Shown here: positions 6,402-8,054 of the stretch, one piece after another
Position numbering within the stretch: the stretch's first letter is position 1
Layout of the letters: every line of letters begins with the position of its first letter
DNA from: Armatimonadota bacterium
GTDB lineage: Bacteria; Armatimonadota; Armatimonadia; Armatimonadales; Armatimonadaceae
Direction: 5' to 3'
NCBI GenBank assembly: GCA_014379275.1
Contig: JACMMA010000136.1
Location: forward strand, 1 to 8,054
Length of the DNA: 8,054 bases
Made by a program: the position numbers and the translations under genes
The notes under the pieces: model-generated
Databases searched by the model: none
Told to the model about the DNA's origin: nothing
Seen by the model: only the letters and a program-made list of their open reading frames with translations

Positions 6402-8054
6402 TTACCGCTTCCGAATGATCTTCGACGTAGATTTAGGCGGCGACAGTACCCCGGTCGGCGCGTTCATTTCGCGCTTCATGTCCATCGGGAGCAGTTTTTT
6501 GAGTTTGCCCATCTCGTCGCGCAGTTGCGCCGCGTGTTCGAAGTCGAGTGCTTTTGCCGCCTGCTTCATCTCTTTTTCCATGTCGGCGAGTGCGGAGACT
6601 AACTGATCCAGCGGCAGGGTTTCCGGGGCTTTGCTCGACGATACTTTGTAGTACGCTTTCGATTCGGCGACTTTTTTCGATTCCAGCACGTCGCGCACCG
6701 CCTTGATCACGGTTTGCGGTGTGATACCGTGCTCGGCGTTGTAGTCTACCTGTTTCTTGCGGCGGCGGTTGGTTTCGTCAATCGCTCGCTCCATCGAGCC
6801 GGTGATCCGATCCGCGTACATGATCACCTGCCCGCCGACGTTACGCGCGGCGCGTCCGATGGTCTGGATCAGCGACGTTTCCGAGCGCAGGAACCCTTCC
6901 TTGTCGGCGTCCAGAATGGCGACGAGCGACACTTCCGGAAGGTCCAACCCTTCCCGGAGCAGGTTGATCCCAACCACCACGTCGTAAACGCCTAAGCGCA
7001 GGTCGCGTAGAATCTCGGTCCGTTCCAGCGTGTGAATCTCGGAGTGGAGATACTGAACCTTGGTCCCGATCTCGACCAGAAACTCGGTCAGGTCTTCTGA
7101 CATTTTTTTGGTCAGCGTGGTGACAATCACCCGTTCGTTGCGCTCGGTGCGCAACTTGATCTCGCTCACCAAATCGTCAATCTGCCCCTTGGTCGGGCGG
7201 ATCACGATTTCCGGGTCGATCAAGCCGGTCGGGCGGATCACCTGTTCCACGATCTTCGTGCTGTTTTGCTTCTCGTAAGGTCCCGGCGTCGCGGAAACGA
7301 ATACCACCTGGTTGATCCGCTCCTCGAACTCCTCGAACCGAAGCGGGCGGTTGTCCTTCGCCGACGGCAGACGGAAACCGAACTCGACCAGCGTATCCTT
7401 GCGCCGCTTGTCGCCCGCGTACATGGCGTGCAGTTGCGGGATCGTCTGGTGGGACTCGTCCACGATCAGAAGCATGTCGTCGGGAAAATAATCGAACAGG
7501 GTGTTCGGCGCGGTGCCCGGCGCGCGACCGTCGAACCAGCGCGAATAGTTCTCGACGCCGGAGCAGTACCCGACTTCGCGGATCATTTCCAGGTCGAATT
7601 TCGTACGCTGTTCGATGCGCTGTGCTTCTAATAGTTTGCCTTCCGACTCGAACACCTTCACCTGTTCACGCATCTCCGCCTCGATGCCGAGCAAGATCGA
7701 ATCCACTTTGTCGGGGTCAGAGACGAAGTGCGACGCCGGAAAGATGGTCAACTCTTCCTTGTTTTCCAGAATCTCGCCGGTCAGGTGATCCACGACCGAG
7801 ATACTCTTGACCGTATCCCAGTCGAAGTTGATCCGGTAAACGATCTCCTCGTCTTTCGGGCAGATCTCCAGAACATCACCCTTGACGCGGAACGTGCCGC
7901 GCGACAACGCCATGTCGTTGCGTTGGAACTGGATATTGACCAGCCGGCGCAGAATGTCGTCGCGGTCATACGGTTGTCCCGCGTGAAACCAGACCATCAT
8001 ATTCCGATACGAAGTCGGCGAGCCCAGACCATAGATACACGACACGGACGCGAC
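6402..8054 (-). CDS. uvrB: UvrABC system protein B, C-terminal 550 residues (5' end outside window)
   Basis: UvrB is the damage-verifying helicase-like subunit of bacterial nucleotide excision repair. It is loaded by UvrA and then recruits UvrC. The visible part begins in the conserved [11 protein letters not shown] segment (about residue 130 of a typical UvrB of about 670) and runs to TAA 6402-6404. Landmarks: Walker B DESH (7449-7460), helicase motif SATP (7284-7295), the [15 protein letters not shown] segment, motif [11 protein letters not shown] (6840-6866), the HGITPQTV segment, and the C-terminal UVR domain [23 protein letters not shown] (about 6510-6585), which contacts UvrC. The Walker A site and most of the DNA-clamping beta-hairpin lie beyond the right edge. 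The frame is intact with no missing motif in the visible part. The next gene in the same direction (DUF1963) starts about 150 nt downstream. Confidence 0.98.
   Translation of the reverse strand, partial: VASVSCIYGLGSPTSYRNMMVWFHAGQPYDRDDILRRLVNIQFQRNDMALSRGTFRVKGDVLEICPKDEEIVYRINFDWDTVKSISVVDHLTGEILENKEELTIFPASHFVSDPDKVDSILLGIEAEMREQVKVFESEGKLLEAQRIEQRTKFDLEMIREVGYCSGVENYSRWFDGRAPGTAPNTLFDYFPDDMLLIVDESHQTIPQLHAMYAGDKRRKDTLVEFGFRLPSAKDNRPLRFEEFEERINQVVFVSATPGPYEKQNSTKIVEQVIRPTGLIDPEIVIRPTKGQIDDLVSEIKLRTERNERVIVTTLTKKMSEDLTEFLVEIGTKVQYLHSEIHTLERTEILRDLRLGVYDVVVGINLLREGLDLPEVSLVAILDADKEGFLRSETSLIQTIGRAARNVGGQVIMYADRITGSMERAIDETNRRRKKQVDYNAEHGITPQTVIKAVRDVLESKKVAESKAYYKVSSSKAPETLPLDQLVSALADMEKEMKQAAKALDFEHAAQLRDEMGKLKKLLPMDMKREMNAPTGVLSPPKSTSKIIRKR

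Overview
The window is an ordinary bacterial chromosomal stretch of moderately high GC, except for a visibly AT-richer block at about 5180-6400. It has four genes or gene remnants on the minus strand, plus a fifth small gene on the plus strand. No rRNA, tRNA, CRISPR array or insertion sequence was found. The mix suggests a member of the Armatimonadota or a similar environmental, cyanobacteria/Chloroflexota-like lineage: a giant FtsX-type permease with a peptidase-like ectodomain, a XisI homologue, a DUF1963 protein and a canonical UvrB. That assignment is an inference and is weak; UvrB would be the best marker for placing it.

Left half (1-4273, minus). One uninterrupted reading frame starts at ATG 4273 and runs off the left edge, giving 1424 visible residues. 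It encodes a membrane protein with an N-terminal signal or anchor, an ectodomain of roughly 880 residues and three transmembrane segments. A MacB/FtsX-type permease unit follows, cut by the window edge. The ectodomain contains a region shaped like an M28 zinc aminopeptidase, with a PA-like insert, whose metal-binding residues are mostly replaced. Upstream are a good ribosome binding site, a plausible sigma70-type promoter and a perfect 13-bp palindrome in the predicted leader. No ATPase gene is visible; it would have to lie beyond the left edge or elsewhere.

Middle (4489-5172). The C-terminal half of a 2'-5' RNA ligase-like (2H phosphoesterase) protein remains on the minus strand. Its N-terminal half, with the first HxT motif, is gone. 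At the broken end lies a complete divergent xisI gene (plus strand, 4828-5172) without the xisH partner that normally accompanies it. This looks like an old recombination or insertion breakpoint.

Right half (5295-8054, minus). A DUF1963/YwqG-family protein sits in the AT-rich block, convergent with xisI. Upstream of it is the 3' part of uvrB (nucleotide excision repair helicase), 550 residues visible and cut by the right edge. uvrB and the DUF1963 gene point the same way with about 150 nt between them, so they could be co-transcribed, but their differing base composition suggests the DUF1963 gene arrived separately. Apart from uvrB (housekeeping), these genes show no obvious shared pathway.
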